Assembly (NCBI GenBank): GCA_016763955.1 | Contig: JAESSU010000175.1 | Location: forward strand, 1-15,533 | DNA: 15,533 nucleotides | Direction of reading: 5' to 3' | Origin: Phycisphaeraceae bacterium | Lineage (GTDB): Bacteria > Planctomycetota > Phycisphaerae > Phycisphaerales > Phycisphaeraceae | Shown: piece by piece, positions 14,618-15,533 of the stretch | Layout: the number at the start of each line of letters is the position of its first letter | How positions within the stretch are numbered: the stretch's first letter is position 1 | Notes under the pieces: model-generated | Database searches by the model: none | The model's input: the letters and a program-made list of their open reading frames with translations, nothing else | Told to the model about the DNA's origin: nothing | Position numbers and translations under genes: made by a program

Positions 14618-15502
14618 ATGAGTGAAGCAAAGTCCATTCTTCGCATCGGTTTGCCCAAAGGATCACTTCAGAATTCAACAGTGGATCTCTTTGCACGTGC
14701 GGGTTATAAAATTACCATTCCGAGTCGTTCCTACTTCCCAACAGTCGATGATCCGCAGATTGAAATGGTCATGTTCCGTGCTCAGGAAATGAGCCGTTAC
14801 GTGGAAGATGGCGTCGTCGATATGGGAATCACCGGCCACGACTGGGTCATCGAAAACGCTTCGGATGTCCATGAAGTTTGTGAAATGGCCTACTCACGTG
14901 CGACCTCGAATCCAGCTCGCTGGGTGCTTTGCGTTCCCGAAGAGTCCGACATTTATGATCCTAAAGACCTTGAAGGGGGCATCATTTCGACCGAGCTCAA
15001 AGGGACTACCAGAAAGTACTTTGAGGATCGTAATATCAACATCAAAAAAGTTGAATTTTCATGGGGTGCCACCGAAGTCAAAGCTCGTTTGGTCAGCGCG
15101 ATTGTTGATATTACCGAAACCGGTTCGAGTCTTCGGGCTAACAAGTTGCGAATCATCGATACCATTCTCACTAGCACCACACGTATGATTGCGAATCACG
15201 AGGCTTGGAAAGATCCATTTAAGCGTCAGAAAATTGAAGACTTGGCCTTGTTACTCAAAGGCGCAATCGAAGCTCGTGAAAAAGTCGGCCTGAAAATGAA
15301 TGCGCCCAAGGCAAAGCTTGACGAAATTCTATCGCTCCTCCCCGCTGAAAAGTCCCCGACCGTCAATCAATTAGCAGACCAGGATTGGGTTGCTTTGGAA
15401 GTGATTGTTGAAGAGAAGGTCGAACGCGATCTGGTTCCACAACTCGTCCGTGCTGGCGCGACTGGCATCTTTAGCTACCAACTCAACAAAGTCATTCATT
15501 AA
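14618..15502 (+). CDS. hisG: ATP phosphoribosyltransferase, long form
   Basis: A 294-residue enzyme of the first step of histidine synthesis: ATP + PRPP gives N1-(5-phosphoribosyl)-ATP + diphosphate. Visible are the N-terminal LRIGLPKGSL (8-17), the DMGITGHDWV substrate-site segment (68-77) and the PRPP-binding loop DITETGSSL (164-172). The C-terminal ACT-like regulatory domain (~220-294, ending RAGATGIFSYQLNKVIH) binds histidine for feedback inhibition. The long form needs no HisZ partner. The ATG at 14618 begins 35 bp after the preceding gene, with only a weak AGG upstream. No other his gene is in the window, so hisG travels with a translation operon here. A 9-bp tandem repeat starts right after the stop, so downstream context is lost. 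Confidence 0.97.
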   Translation: MSEAKSILRIGLPKGSLQNSTVDLFARAGYKITIPSRSYFPTVDDPQIEMVMFRAQEMSRYVEDGVVDMGITGHDWVIENASDVHEVCEMAYSRATSNPARWVLCVPEESDIYDPKDLEGGIISTELKGTTRKYFEDRNINIKKVEFSWGATEVKARLVSAIVDITETGSSLRANKLRIIDTILTSTTRMIANHEAWKDPFKRQKIEDLALLLKGAIEAREKVGLKMNAPKAKLDEILSLLPAEKSPTVNQLADQDWVALEVIVEEKVERDLVPQLVRAGATGIFSYQLNKVIH

Positions 15503-15503
15503 C

Positions 15504-15533
15504 CCCCCGGAACCCCCGGAACCCCCGGAACCC
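15504..15533 (+). repeat. 9-bp tandem repeat CCCCCGGAA at the window end
   Basis: Three full copies of CCCCCGGAA (15504-15512, 15513-15521, 15522-15530) and a partial fourth, beginning one base after the hisG stop codon and running into the end of the sequence. It is far more GC-rich than its surroundings. The true copy number is unknown because the window ends inside it. It may be where an assembly broke. Confidence 0.9.

Overview
The window looks like the chromosome of a free-living bacterium, most likely a planctomycete of the Phycisphaerae type. That assignment is an inference of moderate confidence. It rests on moderate GC, a nusA-infB-DUF503-rbfA block, Lys/Ser/Thr-rich basic protein tails, a long-form HisG, and a divergent AraC / PhyH-dioxygenase / UroD-like cluster of the kind common in Planctomycetota and relatives. 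No rRNA, tRNA, CRISPR array, phage gene or insertion sequence was recognised.

Layout. Bases 1-311 are a junction of two gene fragments facing each other: an internal piece of glycogen phosphorylase (+) and the N-terminal piece of a leucyl aminopeptidase (-). They meet in about 15 bp that fits both families. Next is a CPBP membrane protease (434-1273). A catabolic-looking cluster follows: an AraC regulator (-) divergent from a phytanoyl-CoA-dioxygenase-like gene and a UroD-like gene that carries an in-frame TGA at codon 127. An unrecognised gene (4311-5150, -) lies back to back with a small Rieske ferredoxin (5181-5489), and an M20 dipeptidase follows (5573-6949).

Bases 6950-7356 have no gene but hold a 35-bp imperfect direct repeat and several nested stems whose non-Watson-Crick pairs are G·U only if the minus strand is transcribed, so a minus-strand structured RNA is possible. 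rpsT (-) with a clear intrinsic terminator follows. A gene-free stretch of about 700 bp leads to nusA. Just before nusA there is a plausible promoter, then a strong intrinsic terminator about 90 bp upstream of the start codon, then another hairpin. This is the layout of an attenuated, possibly NusA-autoregulated, leader.

From 8417 to the end all genes lie on the plus strand: nusA (broken by one extra A in an A6 run), infB, a ylxP/DUF503 gene, rbfA, an HhH-GPD-like protein with a histone-H1-like tail (overlapping rbfA by ATGA), and hisG. This is a translation/transcription housekeeping operon with a putative DNA-binding protein and the first histidine-biosynthesis enzyme attached. The window ends inside a 9-bp tandem repeat directly after hisG.

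Three defects (fragment junction, in-frame TGA, nusA frameshift) occur in one 15.5-kb window. At least the nusA one is more likely a sequence error than biology, because nusA is normally essential. I see no convincing new multi-gene system. The most interesting signals are the structured intergenic region at 6959-7252, the nusA leader, and the altered HhH protein.
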